Origin: Apostichopus japonicus
Taxonomy: Eukaryota; Echinodermata; Holothuroidea; Aspidochirotida; Stichopodidae
Direction: 5' to 3'
Assembly (NCBI RefSeq): GCF_037975245.1
Contig: NC_092570.1
Span: forward strand, 13,338,501 to 13,402,500
DNA: 64,000 nt
This document shows positions 44,547 to 56,636 of the stretch, piece by piece. The first letter of the stretch is position 1; the number at the start of each line of letters is the position of its first letter. The position numbers and the translations under genes were made by a program. The notes below the pieces were generated by a model. That model had not been told where the DNA came from. It did not search any database and saw nothing but the letters and a program-made list of their open reading frames with translations.

Positions 44547-45692
44547 GCGCTGATTCGGAATATGAGGTCTATTTTTGCTTATCAGGTTTCACCTGGGTGA
44601 AGGGGAACGATTATCTGCGTGGGTAGAGGAGGGACGGGGCTGGTACCAAAAAGCCAGAACTACACCTATTTTGGTACTCCTTGAAGCTCTGACTCAGAAT
44701 CTAAGGGCTGTTTTCCATATCAGGTTTACCATGGGTGCGTGGGGCGGATTACCCCCGTGGGGTGGGGCGGATTACCCCGTGGGGTGGGAGGGGCCGGAAT
44801 GGGACCAGCAAGGTTGAAATACACCTGGGCTGGTCCTCCTTAGAGCGCTGATTCGGAATATGAGGGTTTTTTTTATCAGATTTCACCTGGGTGAGGGAGA
44901 ACGATTATCCTCGTGAGTGTGGGGAAGGGGACGGGGCTGGTACCAAAAAGCCAGATCTACACCTATTCTGGTACTCCTTGAGGCTCTGATTCAGAATCTG
45001 AGGGATGTTTTTCCATATCAGGTTTACCATGGGTGCGTGGGGCGGATTACCCCCGTGGGGGTGAGGGAGGGGCCGGAATGGGACCAGCAAGGTTGAAATA
45101 CACCTGGGCTGGTCCTCCTTAGAGCGCTGATTCGGAATATGAGGTCTAGTTTTGTTTATCGGGTTTCACCTGGGCGAGGGAGAACGATTATCTTTGTGAG
45201 TGTGGGGGAGGAGACGGGGCTGGTACCAAAAAGCCAGAACTACACCTATTCTGGTACTCCTTGAGGCTCTTATTTAGAATCTGAGGGATGTTTTTTTCAT
45301 ATCAGGTTTACCATGGGTGCGTGCGGCGGAATACCACCGTGGGGTAGGGAGGGGCAGGAATGGGACCAGCAAGGTTGAAATACACCTGGGCTGGTCCTCC
45401 TTAGAGCGCTGATTCGGAATATGAGGTATAGTTTTGTTTATCGGGTTTCACCTGGGTGAGGGAGAACGATTATCTTTGTGAGTGTGGGGGAGGGGACGGG
45501 GCTGGTACCAAAAAGCCAGAACTACACCTATTCTGGTACTCCTTGAGGCCCTTATTCAGAATCTGAGGGATGTTTTTTGTTTTTTCATATCAGGTTTACC
45601 ATGGGTGCGTGGGCGGATTACCCCCGTGGGGGTGGGGAGGTGCCGGAATGGGACCAGCAAGGTTGAAATACACCTGGGCTGGTCCTCCTTAG
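44547..45692. repeat. Tandem array of four 280-298-bp units
   Basis: Units begin GCGCTGATTCGGAATATGAG at 44547, 44845, 45124 and 45406 and end with GGACCAGCAAGGTTGAAATA and CACCTGGGCTGGTCCTCCTT. Each unit consists of two related halves (TTCGGAATATGAGG... and TCAGAATCTGAGGG...), so an older unit of about 145 bp was duplicated first. A more diverged half-unit lies upstream near 44400. Open frames inside are incidental. Confidence 0.92.
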
Positions 45693-45698
45693 TAAAAA

Positions 45699-45858
45699 TA
45701 AGGTTGGGCGAAATGACCAACACGGTTGGGCGAAATGACCATGCTGGTTGGGCGAAATGACCAGGCCGGTTGGGCGAAATGACCAGTCTGGTTGGGCGAA
45801 ATGATCAGGCTGGTCGGGCGAAATGGCAGTTGGGCGAAATGGTTGTTGGGCGAAGTGA
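45699..45858. repeat. 24-bp minisatellite (GGTTGGGCGAAATGACCA)
   Basis: About seven copies of a 22-25-bp unit with the core GGTTGGGCGAAATGACCA, decaying at the right end. It directly follows the four-unit array. Confidence 0.93.
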
Positions 45859-47045
45859 CTAGAAAGCGAGGGAGACCGATTATCCCGTTGGAGTTCCAAA
45901 CTCTTCTATCAAACGGTACTGTTTCTCATCACTGAAGCCTGCAAGGGTCTTTTTTTATAATTTACTAAGGTGTAAATTCTTCTTCCGCTCCACGGAACAA
46001 ACGACTGCGGAACGACTAACGTTCGCGAAACAGCGTTGTCACGGTCTTTCCAATTTTCATTACTGTTAAAAAAACCATGATTGTACAAATTTTCATTAGG
46101 TTACACCATTCTCATAATATTTACCTACTCGAACAGTTGACTTTGTGGTTGCTTCAGTAATAACAATAACGCAATTATTGATATTAGTCGAATATTGTGT
46201 GATCTTTGCAGACAAGCTGAAAAATAAACTGAACAAAGAAATAAAGAAAGAAAGGCAACCAAAATTAGATAATTAAATCCCAAAAATTGCGGTATTCAAA
46301 GAATCTTTACCGCTCTTAACATAAAGCACTATAGATTTCAGTTCTTTTGTTGATTTAATAAGATTTATTGTGATATTTCATAATTCATAATCTTTTACAA
46401 CTTAACCAAGTGTGAAATTAACAATTTTTGTTCAAGATATGCTTTAACCATATTTGTTTGATAAAAAATTTCAGGCTTCGTTGCATCTTTATATCTATTC
46501 TTAGGCATAATTCTTTTATTATTTTCATAATCTTTTGGAACTTGGCGAAGTGTGAAATGAACAGATTTTCAATAGATAACGTGTTTAACCTGATTCGTTT
46601 GATAACAATTTCAGAATTCGTTGCAACTTTGTATTTTGTTGGGCCTATTATTAAGTAAGTTGTTTTGATAGCCAGCCATATCAACAGGCAGGAAGGACGT
46701 AACGAACACCAGAACGGTGTCTATATACTGTTCCGCTACAGTGACTTTACTGCATGTTATTACCGGCGGAGTGGCGGAATAAGGGGTTCATGGCTGGGAC
46801 AAGAAAAAGAAAGAAAGAAAGATTTTATTAGAGGTAAAAAGCCCAGAACAGAAGTTACTACACATATTTCAGACAAAATAAATTTATCTATACGCATTCC
46901 GTTCTAAAACCTTCCAGTATTTCAAAATTTCTCACCAAAAGAGCACTTCTATTAAAATAATAAAGTACCAATTTCTAATTAATACAAAAATTGGAGAGGG
47001 GAGCTTATTAAAAAAAAAGCAGATTTCTAATGGATTGTAATGGAC
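45859..47045. other. No gene recognised
   Basis: AT-rich. Two similar phrases around TAATTCTTTTATTATTTTCATAATC and CATAATTCATAATCTTTTAC (46380-46540) suggest an old local duplication. The 8-bp duplication of the next element (TAATGGAC) ends at 47045. Confidence 0.4.
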
Positions 47046-47412
47046 CAAGGGCGTAGGAACCGGGGGGCTGGGGGGCGCCAGCCCCCCAGTGAAAAATATG
47101 GGGGGCGGAAGTATCATTCCGCCCCCCCCCCGCTCGGCAAGTCAGAAAACCCCTTTTTCATTTCCAAATGAGAAAAAAATCTCATTTGGAGCACCAAATT
47201 GCATATAAGGCCATGTGAAAATGCAAAATTCTTTACAAAATGGAGTGGGAGTTGAAGTGTGCTATATTGCACCAAATTGCATCTGAGGCCACCTGGAAAT
47301 GCAAAAAAATTCCAAAGGGGAGGGGGACACCCCCTCCCCTTAGACCCCTCCCCCAGGCCGGCCATCAGTCTTCAGCCCCCCCCCCACTCAAAAGTACCTT
47401 CCTACGCCACTG
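47046..47412. mobile_element. Non-autonomous hAT-like element, 367 bp
   Basis: Starts CAAGGGCGTAGGAACC and ends CCTTCCTACGCCACTG, with the 8-bp duplication TAATGGAC on both sides (47038-47045 and 47413-47420). It is the reverse-orientation relative of 35242-35605, with the same AAATGAGAAAAAAATCTCAT hairpin and GCACCAAATTGCAT phrases. Confidence 0.92.
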
Positions 47413-47808
47413 TAATGGACACTATTGAGCTTTTCACAATGCTGGGTAGGGAGCACGTGACGGACCCCGTTGGCCCGGTTCTGCCGCCACTGTCTGTGTT
47501 GAACTGAAGCAGTGAATGTCGGCAGAGGTTTACTGCGATCCTTTGTTAACTGCTTGATCCAACATGTTCCCTTGTCATGATCCCTTTCTATGACAGTGAC
47601 CCCCATTGAAGATTATTGCAGACCCCCTTCTTTTATATACTAGCTTACTTTGTCCATTTTGGGTCCGTGTATAGACCTCATCTTTGTCACCTATTTAAAG
47701 AACAAAATCAAATCTAAGTAGCATTCAATTCCTCAAGAAAGAGTAAATATTTACGTAACTAAAGAAGGTGGCTTTATCGACTATTTTCCACTATTATTAT
47801 TTTCTCAC

Positions 47809-48025
47809 CTCCAGTGTTAATGACAACAGAAATGGACGGTCAATAAAGAGGTCCATTAATAGATTATCACTCCATGTCTGGTCAAATCCTTTCCTCTCAT
47901 GGTTTACATATCTTAGAGCAGCCTCAGCAAATCCTGTTGGATTTGTCGCAAACTTTTGGACCATATACTCTATTCCGTGATGGGGAAATTGCATAGAAGA
48001 TGCATCGAAAACATAAACAAATCGG
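47809..48025 (-). CDS. Possible exon of an unrecognised gene
   Basis: On the minus strand a frame reads RFVYVFDASSMQFPHHGIEY, then MVQKFATNPTGFAEAALRYV, then NHERKGFDQTWSDNLL and DRPFLLSLTLE. It ends at a good donor (CTGGAG then GTGAGA) in phase 0. The acceptor is weak (AATTAAAGTAG). The composition is balanced and looks like a globular protein, but I do not recognise the family. Another open stretch downstream on the same strand (47606-47420, VTVIERDHDKGTCWIKQL...) runs up to the hAT-like insertion and could be a further exon. Neither is certain. Confidence 0.35.
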
Positions 48026-48901
48026 CTACTTTAATTCACAAAACATTGCAATTCAGCAAGAACTATTAATTAGCACTTTTAATGGAAAAGTTTGCGAATG
48101 ACAAAAAGAGAAAGAAACAAAAACAACAACCAAACAGTTTTATTAAATCCGTGGGACACAAAATATTATGTATTGATCAAAACCATTTTTATCATTATTT
48201 AATTAGGATCAGCCAAATGGTTTCAATGTCTACATTATCAATTCCTTAGTAAAAAGTTGAGCTTTATTCAATTGTGTGAATGTGAATATTTCATGGTGTT
48301 TGTCAAACACTCAACAAGTTATATTTCTCATACACAAAAATCACCTTCAAAGGTCCAGCCTATAACACTATTTATCAAACACCTTATTTAACAACAACAA
48401 AAAAGTCACAATTGCGGGTTTCGATTCATCAATTCCAACTACAATAACTACAGATGTCGAACGGTCTGGGAAATAGGTCTCTTCGGTCCTACATTTTAAT
48501 CAGGAAGCCCAAATTCACTTTTTATCCCCACAACCATACTTACCCTTTGTAATGTGCACATAGCTGAAAACCTTTCAGTCTAACCAGGGAGTTTTTATGG
48601 AATAACTCCTTGGTCTAACAGAGATAAGATAGGGGTGTTATGTTTTTTTCTATTGACTTTTGTCTGACATCTGAAAAGCTGACCTGTCTGTGTGCTAGAC
48701 TACGTAGTCCAGCCGATGTAATCTATGAGCCAAATAGGGTAATTTCTCAAAAAGCAAAGTTGTATAAAGTATCATCTAGACTATAATAATATTGTTTTGA
48801 ATTATTATTATTATTATGGTCTACAACATTTTAAGATTAATTTTGTATTCCAAATCGCCTCGATTAAAGAAGCGTATGTATATGGTACTACAATAATAGT
48901 G

Positions 48902-49031
48902 TAAACAAACAACTGAAAACTGAATCTAAACACACAACTGAAAACTAAATATAAAGAAACAACTGAAAACTAAATCTTAACAAACAACTAAAAACAAACT
49001 CTAAACAAAGAACTGAAAACTAAATCTTAAC
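48902..49031. repeat. 28-bp minisatellite (CAACTGAAAACTAAATCT)
   Basis: About five copies of a unit of 26-28 bp containing CAACTGAAAACTAAATCTTA, with small changes. Confidence 0.88.
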
Positions 49032-49320
49032 AATATACACGTGAACGTCATCACTGTTGTCAAGTAATCTAAGTGTTTAACTCATTTCTACTCATTTTGT
49101 GGATTTCTTCCCGAATGTCGGTGTGCACAAGCTTCGGTAGTCCTCTGTTTCTCCCAAACTGGCAACCAAACTGGACTCCCGAAATAAGCTCCATGATGGT
49201 TTGACTCTGCACAAGTGGGGTCAGCTCAAGTTGGACTCACCGATGTGCGTCCTTATTATTTAATACATGCTGGACTAATTTGTTATACTTAATTTCCTAA
49301 CCCTCTGTAAAACCCAACTG

Positions 49321-49622
49321 GTATCAAGGTGGACCAAGAAGAGGGCCCCATGCATGTTACAACATAGTCAAAGGTGCCAAGGTGGACCCGAAGTGGGCCA
49401 TGCATGTTTCAACATAGTCAAAGGTACCAAGGTGGATCCCGAAGAGGGCCCCATGTATGTTACATATTAGCTCAATGTATCAAGGTGGACCCAGACTTGG
49501 GCCAAATGCTTGTTACAACATAGCCCAAGTTATCAAGGTGGACCACGAAGTGGGCCCCGTGCATGTTACAACATAGCACAAGGTACCAAGATGGACCACG
49601 AAGTGGGCATGTTACAACATAT
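49321..49622. repeat. Tandem repeat of about 50-58 bp (AAGGTGGACCxxGAAGTGGG)
   Basis: Six units contain AAGGTGGACC, GGGCCCCATGCATGTTACAA and CATAGTCAAAGGT. They vary by small deletions. No coding role evident. Confidence 0.9.
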
Positions 49623-52375
49623 ATGGAAAAGGCTCATTAAGCTTGTACACATCCATTTCAGTGTGTGAAAGTTGATATAAGGTCCATGCACCACAATCAA
49701 AATTATGGTACCGTAATTTGAGACAGGTTTTAGCAACCCTCTATAAATTCCAATAAGTATATAGGTGCATGTACCCTGAATTGGACCTCATGATGTTAAC
49801 CACAAGTTAATTAAAATAGTTTTCTATATTTAAATCGAGTCCACCGTTTTCCTTATTATGCTTCTTTTCAATGAGATAAGTCAGACTCTATTTATTCTAA
49901 GCCAAAGTAGGTATAATCTATACTGCATACATAATTAATACTATCACGAAAGCCAGTTCTTTGTAGTCGAACAAAAAGTTAATTAACTTTACAAAGCTTG
50001 TAATATATAATCTCATATCTCTTCATATACGATTCTATTGTTAGCGTACGTACACTAAATTACACCACTTGAATAGTCTGTGGTACAACAATCACGATAT
50101 ATATGATGAAATATGAGGGGGAGGCCAGATATAATTATGTTCATTGAAGCGTTGAAAATTATAATAAATACGATATTTTCTTTAGAAATATTTTAAGAGA
50201 TTTCTAAAGAATTTTTGAGGTGGAGTTCTTTACAATATGGATAACAATAAGGGTTCAAATCGTTTTAATATTTTTGTCTGCACGTAGCCATTGGGTCGTG
50301 ACACTGACTAAAGCCACCTTTGGCTTTTTATCAAAGCAGAATCAGAGAGCTTGTCTATTGGTTTACTTCGGCAAATGCGAGCCTTTTTATTTTATCTCAG
50401 TATGTGAGTTAGTACGGGAATTTCTAATGACGTCACCATCATAATTTATTAACCTTCATAATCGTCAAGAAATAAAACAAAACTAAAAAATACGGGACCA
50501 GTCCTGTTCGGTTATGATTAAACCTGGCGGCCTATTTCTGGGTCGTAGTTGGTTTCTCTGCAATTTTTTGTAGATATTTCCCATCATTAAATTGTGAGAT
50601 CTTAAGAGTTTTTAAGAAATTATTAAAAACATCTACGTTACTATTCAGATTGTCTACCCTGAAATCGACCCTCGCTAACTTAGGGGGATGTAGATTAAGC
50701 CTCAATGTAATGTGGCTATTGGATCGTGACACTGATCTATAAGCCACCTTTGGCTAGTTACCAAAACAGTATCAAAGGCTTGTCTATTGGTTACTTCGGC
50801 AAATGCGTATTTTTCTGCATGTTGTTCGCCCCCCCCCCCACTTCTTCACGACCGAGAAGAAAAAAAGGGGGGACGCATATTGGAAGCAGAAACGTAAGAT
50901 AAATCACCAAATATATACGGTATATTATATGACTGTTGTCAACAACGCAAAGAAGAAAAGGCGACAAGACTGACTTTGCAAAGCCCACTGAGGATTTGGT
51001 CGCTTGCCTCTCGGAACGTAATTCAGCTTCTGTCAGGCAATTTAATTTTTCTTTTCATTTCCTTTCATGGTCAATTTGTTTGTATTTACCTATAGTGCAT
51101 GGAGTTGAAGAAAGCATGTAGAACCCCTACCCCTAAGTAAAGGAAGAATTATTCATAACCTCTGTACTTTATTAGTCTTATATGGACTTACGGAATGCAC
51201 GACTCCCCTTCCTCCCCAATCTTACTTTGATGGGTGCGACCTGATGATTTTTACTGAGATTTTGAACGTACAGTTCCCCGACTCAGAAATGTGTATGAAT
51301 GGAACTGCAATACGAAAGTCAGTCAAATGAGTCAATCTAGGGAAGGGGTGGTGAGGTAGCTTTCTTTGGGGGAGGGGGTGGGGGAGGGGTAGAATTGGTG
51401 AGCCTGGGTGAGGGGGTTGAAATCAACACTGTTCAGGAAACTAAGTATGTCGAAATATTATTTCTCTAAAATCAATTTGTAACGATTCAGCTAGATAGTA
51501 TACCTGTACACAAGAATGTCTGAAATTTGTTTAACCGCTAGATGACCTTTACTTAGTTGAACTGATTGTCAAAGGTATTTGAACTAGACTTGCTTTCCAG
51601 TCACTCTGATAAATGAACGCTCCGGTTATAAATTCTGCCCGACAACTATATAGCCTAGATACACATATTTAATAATCTGTTAAAGATCACGATATCAATT
51701 GCTGGTAAGATATGGTCTTAACCATGTACAAAAGATGCAGAAATTCCCAACAACTTTCACACATAAAAAAGGGAAACCCACTCACCGGAATGTACCTTTA
51801 ACAAGGTCATCACGTTCACCTTTTCAGAGATTTAAATTAGTCGTATTTGCATTGCACGTATTGCACCAATATTTGTAGATAAGACACCGGATTATAAGTG
51901 ACCACAGAACGATTAACTATTGTTATATGATATCTGACGTGATTTTTCTCTAGAAATAAAAAGATGAAAAGAATGACACAATGCCTAAGTACTTGAATAA
52001 ACAATGAAACACAAAGAAGCGTCCTGTTTGTGATTAACGAACTAGAGAAACAGAGAAAATTGCTTTAGGTCAGTTTCCTTATATTTGAATAAACACAAAA
52101 AATGAATAAACGAAGGCACAAAACGCAGCATTGGCGTAAAAGGTTATTTATGAGATCTAGTTTTAACCAAATTTTGTCTTTCGAAAATTTCACTTATTTT
52201 ATTTGATCCATTTTGTCGGCAAGTAAATTAAGACATTGCTTTAAAAATCACTTTAATCAAAGTCACATGTCACAATGCTCTCGAAGTCTTCCCCATATCC
52301 ATAACCACCTCCCCCCCCCCACCCAGAGCCAGATTGAACCCTTTTCCATCGCCCTAGTTGATTGGCTTCCTGAAT
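49623..52375. other. No gene recognised; direct repeat of about 98 bp
   Basis: The phrases TTGGxTCGTGACACTGA, AAGCCACCTTTGGCT and TTACTTCGGCAAATGCG occur in the same order at 50288-50378 and 50716-50807, a direct repeat of about 98 bp with 88 percent or so identity. A poly-C run lies near 50829. The rest has no recognisable gene. Confidence 0.5.
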
Positions 52376-53140
52376 CTAGGTATCGTCTTTATGCAATTCA
52401 AGACCAGCGTCTGCAGTTGTGTAGCCAAGTTCAAATGGATCATCTGTTGCATTTGCTGCATGAACAGTTGCTATGGCAACGCTAAGGGAATGGCTTGATT
52501 CGTGATCTTCCATTGATAAATCGCTTAACAAACCCATCACATTTTTGCAATCCAAATTCGTACTTGCTTTATCTAGTATTAACGAATTATTATTTGGATC
52601 TAGTTTTCCCGCAAAAGCATCTTCTCCGTCTGTTGACAGTAATTTAAAGCTTTCCAATCTACGTAACTCTTCTTCGTTTAAGCCTAACCTTCTCCTTACG
52701 GAGTCTCTTGCGTGTCCTTCAATATCAGATATACTACGTTGCCCATGACTGTTAACTCCACTCTGTGAAGAAAAAGAATGGTCCAGACGTTTTCGCATCG
52801 CTCGCTTTACATGTTCGTTATAAATTGACTGGAATTCTGTCACATAAGTATTAATGAGACTAGACGAAACACTTTTGCATCCACTAAATGCATTAGCTGG
52901 TTCGATCATACTAGGCAACGCTATTAGTCCCTCGGATAGGCAATCAACGGTGTCATTCAAGGTGTGCATACCTTCGCTTAGATCTTCCAACCTGTTCGAA
53001 ACTAGTTCACACCGTCGTCCATATTCTTCAGCTCGGTCAGTTATTACTCGTACTGTATCCTGAGTTGATTTCACCTCTTTTTCGATATTTTCAAGTCTCT
53101 TTTCTACTAATTTGTAAAAGTTTCCTGAAATCTCCGCCAT
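52376..53140 (-). CDS. Hypothetical coiled-coil protein, single exon
   Basis: The frame is open from an in-frame ATG at 53161, but I prefer ATG at 53140. Its context (AACAAGATGGCG) is a strong Kozak match, whereas the upstream ATG has a pyrimidine at -3. The product is 254 residues: MAEISGNFYKLVEKRLENIE... leads into a heptad-rich segment to about residue 90 (RRCELVSNRLEDLSEGMHTL), predicted to be a coiled coil. A Ser-rich region and a basic stretch follow (RDSVRRRLGLNEEELRRL), and an acidic C-terminus ends ELHKDDT before TAG. I do not recognise the family. Length and composition in AT-rich DNA make chance unlikely. With no introns it could be a small adaptor-type gene, the main exon of a larger gene, or a retrocopy. 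Confidence 0.58.
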   Translation of the reverse strand: MAEISGNFYKLVEKRLENIEKEVKSTQDTVRVITDRAEEYGRRCELVSNRLEDLSEGMHTLNDTVDCLSEGLIALPSMIEPANAFSGCKSVSSSLINTYVTEFQSIYNEHVKRAMRKRLDHSFSSQSGVNSHGQRSISDIEGHARDSVRRRLGLNEEELRRLESFKLLSTDGEDAFAGKLDPNNNSLILDKASTNLDCKNVMGLLSDLSMEDHESSHSLSVAIATVHAANATDDPFELGYTTADAGLELHKDDT

Positions 53141-53160
53141 CTTGTTTTTGAGGTGTACCA

Positions 53161-56100
53161 TGCACAGTCTTCTTTCAAAGTTTATATCTTCCTTTACCAG
53201 CCTAATAACTGGAAAATCTTTTTACTCGTTATCACCCCTGAGGTGAGAAAAAACAACAATTGATTTCAGCACTCCCACAGACAAACATCTTTTAAGCGGT
53301 AAAGATGTGTACTACTTGTGTACATTTGAAGGCACATAAATATGAATGACATTTTGCGCACTTTGTAACACGCGCTCATTTAAAACGACTCCTCACGCGT
53401 TAAAGAGACGCTCGGCGATCCCATGGAAGTTCTAGAAAAGGCCGGCACCATGCGTTCCAGAGCTTACACGTATACCGTATAGCCATGTGTTTTTTAATCA
53501 AGTTAACATTGGCAATTGAAGTCCTCCATTGCAGTTCTGCAGAGTAAATGCTGTTATATAGAATTCTATAGGGTTATAGGCTAAAGGTAGGTCTATTCTG
53601 CAGAGAGTGAATCTATGATACAGAGTACTCACTATAAGCAGCCGTTCATATACATGTTAGCCTCCAACGATCCGCCATACTTTGTAGATTAATTGCCAAC
53701 ATATTCCTATGTACTAGCAAGGAGATTACCCAACGTCATTTTAAACAATCCATATATTGTGATACCCGTCATAATATAAGACTATCATGCACAAACATAA
53801 GAATGCTGTGCAGAAGTGATAGATATAGGCCTATACAGGGGGACACCATACATCACTACTGTACACTTGGTATTTTCGATAACAGTGTGTTATTAAGTTT
53901 ATTTCCGCCCCAAACGGAAATATTAACAGAAGTATTGGCTATACCCACCAACTATATGCTTACGGGACAAAACTAACTCGTCAGTCTATCGCACGGTTAT
54001 AATGCAAGTTCCATGGAATCTAACAATGCGCGCTGTGTGTATTTTATTTCGATCAAAGCGGGAGACTTTAGTTTTGTAAGCTTATAACGTCTAAGGTATA
54101 GATTTTATGGTCATTTCTGACTGTTAATTGTTGTTGGTGTGTTAGATCAACTCTTTGTGGGATTTGCAGTAGTGTCCACTGAAGGGGCCATACTCCTACG
54201 AGAGTCTATATCAATCCGCCCGAATGTTTTCCTAGCTCAAGAAAAGTGCCAATATGCAGTAGGAGAACGTCTTTTTTTTATATGTTTATCAATCAGGATC
54301 TGCTTTTGATTTGGCTTGCATGTTAAAGAGCACGAATGGAAGTACATGTGGGTCAATTAAGGCAATTTTAGACCCATTTAGGCCTCCAATGAGCAGCGTA
54401 CGAATATTGTTTACTCACTGAGTGAAGAGGTTTGTTAAACAAGTGACGAAAAGTTCAGGCTCTCATAGCAAAAACAACTTCACTGTCATGGTACGGAAAA
54501 TTGAAGATGCCATGAAAGGACAACTTGTCAGCTATCCGTTGATAGGTAGCAATTAGCTAGTGAGAACTTCTATGATCTAGACTTAGAGGCCACATTACAT
54601 TTGTGATTTAGTGTGTAAGTCAGTGGGGCTTGAAATAAGCGTATGCTACCTGGAAAGAAATGAAGAAAGTAACTTAATATAGCGCGTACTTCTTTCGACC
54701 TTTCTTGTCACGTTTGTCTAATTGCAAAGCACAGTATCACGTCGTATACTCATTAGCTGCCTTTGTATATACCAGTGTTAACCTTTGTACGCCCTTTGTT
54801 TACGACTTTGCATCCCTCCTTTGGATGCCCTCTGAAGACGCTTAAGTTTATATTGCTTTATAGCTGTAACGTCTTACAATCGTTCCAATTTGCTGGAAAA
54901 TAATTAAACGGAACCTAAGGGTTCTCTTTTCCATTTCAGTTATTAAATACATAAACGAAAAATAAATGTACACCACAATGATCGTTGTATATCACAACTG
55001 CGATAATGAATACAATTAATCTCAAAAAATTGTGGTTTGGATTGACTTTTGAAATTTTTTTTAACCTTCTCTTTAACATTTTCTATTGCTCTTTGCAGGT
55101 TTTTTTCATATTCTATAGACGCAAAAGTGCGTGGGAGACAAAACGTCTGGGAATATTAATCGACAATTCCTCGTTACATGTATATAACGTGTTCAGTATC
55201 AGCCACAAGTGCAACCACAAGTTTAGTTATGAGGGGGTGTAAGTGGGAGGGGCAAGGCTAAGATATTAGTCCATGCCTTCTTAGGGGAGAAGTATAACGG
55301 GAGGGGATTCCCATTCTCCCCCTTTGAGAAATTATTATAAAGTGGGGTGGTTAGATGCAAAATGGCGTTATATATTTTGCCACTTTTTAACAAATTTGTT
55401 TAATTTTTAACTGCGTAGGTTTTGCTGTACATATATGTTATATATTTAAGTGCAATACACATATTTTTAAAGTATTCCGTCTGTCAGTGGGATGGGCGGA
55501 ACCCCGTTAATGTTATTCTTGGAGGGGTTGGGTTGGGTTGGGTGGGGTGGGGTGGTGGGCCTTCAGAGGAATACGTAATTGCGCGACCGGTATCATCACA
55601 TGTACATAATACTTGTAAGAAAATTAAAATGATCGAGATAACATTTAAAAAGTCCAAAGGGAAAGAAATTTATCTTTGACGACGCTTTTGATACAATTTT
55701 GGAACTTCGATAGTTTAAAAAGAAGAAAAAAATGCAAACCCATTTATAAGAAATGCTTCTCCAGTTTATGACCATGATCAATCATTGGCGAATTTGGAAC
55801 TCTGTAACAACTCCGATAGAAATGTTACCTTAGGCTCAGGAGTGGACTGAGGCATAAGTTGCTATTGGCACAGTGATCCAACCTTCGCAGACCCAGTAGT
55901 GCGGGAGCCTTGAAACAAAAGGCGCACTTGTAGTCGCGGATGACTCTAGCAGGCTTTGGCGACCAAAATTAAAAGTCAGCGCATTTTGCCGAACCGGTTC
56001 CTAGCTAGAAAACCGGGTAGGCCATTCCCGCGCCAATTAAGGCTGGGGTACTCGAGAAGTCAAATTCACAGGAAATTAATATAACATGATTGTCACCGTT

Positions 56101-56164
56101 AATGCTTCTATGCCGTACAATCATCCTACACTGCAGTATATGACAGTAATAGCACACGTGATGG
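53161..56164. other. No gene recognised; upstream flank of the coiled-coil gene
   Basis: CpG-containing sequence at 53350-53460 (ACGCGTTAAAGAGACGC) could include a promoter for the minus-strand gene, but I see no TATA box. Further right the sequence is AT-rich, with a G-rich TGGGTTGGGT stretch near 55530. Open frames at 54985 and 55422 have no domain. Confidence 0.4.
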
Positions 56165-56534
56165 CTATATGGCGTGAGAAAGCGGAATATATTACGAACA
56201 AATATATAACTGCTGTACTTGCGAAATACATACATGGTTAACTTCAAAAATACATTTAGACATATTTATATATATGTATACACATATATATCCACTGAAT
56301 ATTATATTTATTCCCTTAAAGTATATATTTTCTTAATAACAAATATGTAGTCTGTGCAAAAATAAACATACATTTGTTTATTAAGAAAATATTTTCTGTA
56401 CGCCTGGAAAATATATAAATATATACTTTTAGGTAAAAAATATAATTTTCAGAGAATATATGTGTGTAAACATATATATAAATATGTCTAACATGTATTT
56501 TTGAAGTTAACCATGTATGTATTTCGCAAGTACA

Positions 56535-56606
<72 letters not shown>

Positions 56607-56636
56607 ACGTAACATATTCCGCTTTCTCGCACCATA
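56165..56636. repeat. Palindromic TA-rich element
   Basis: GTGAGAAAGCGGAATATATT (about 56174) is mirrored by AATATGTTACG.../CCGCTTTCTCGC (about 56605-56630). TACTTGCGAAATACATACAT (about 56215) is mirrored by ATGTATGTATTTCGCAAGTA (about 56513). The TATTTTCTTAATAA segment near 56327 is mirrored near 56378. The whole is a 470-bp imperfect palindrome with a (TA)n tract of about 67 bp (56536-56602) expanded in the right arm only. It is probably a foldback or MITE-like element. Confidence 0.75.
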
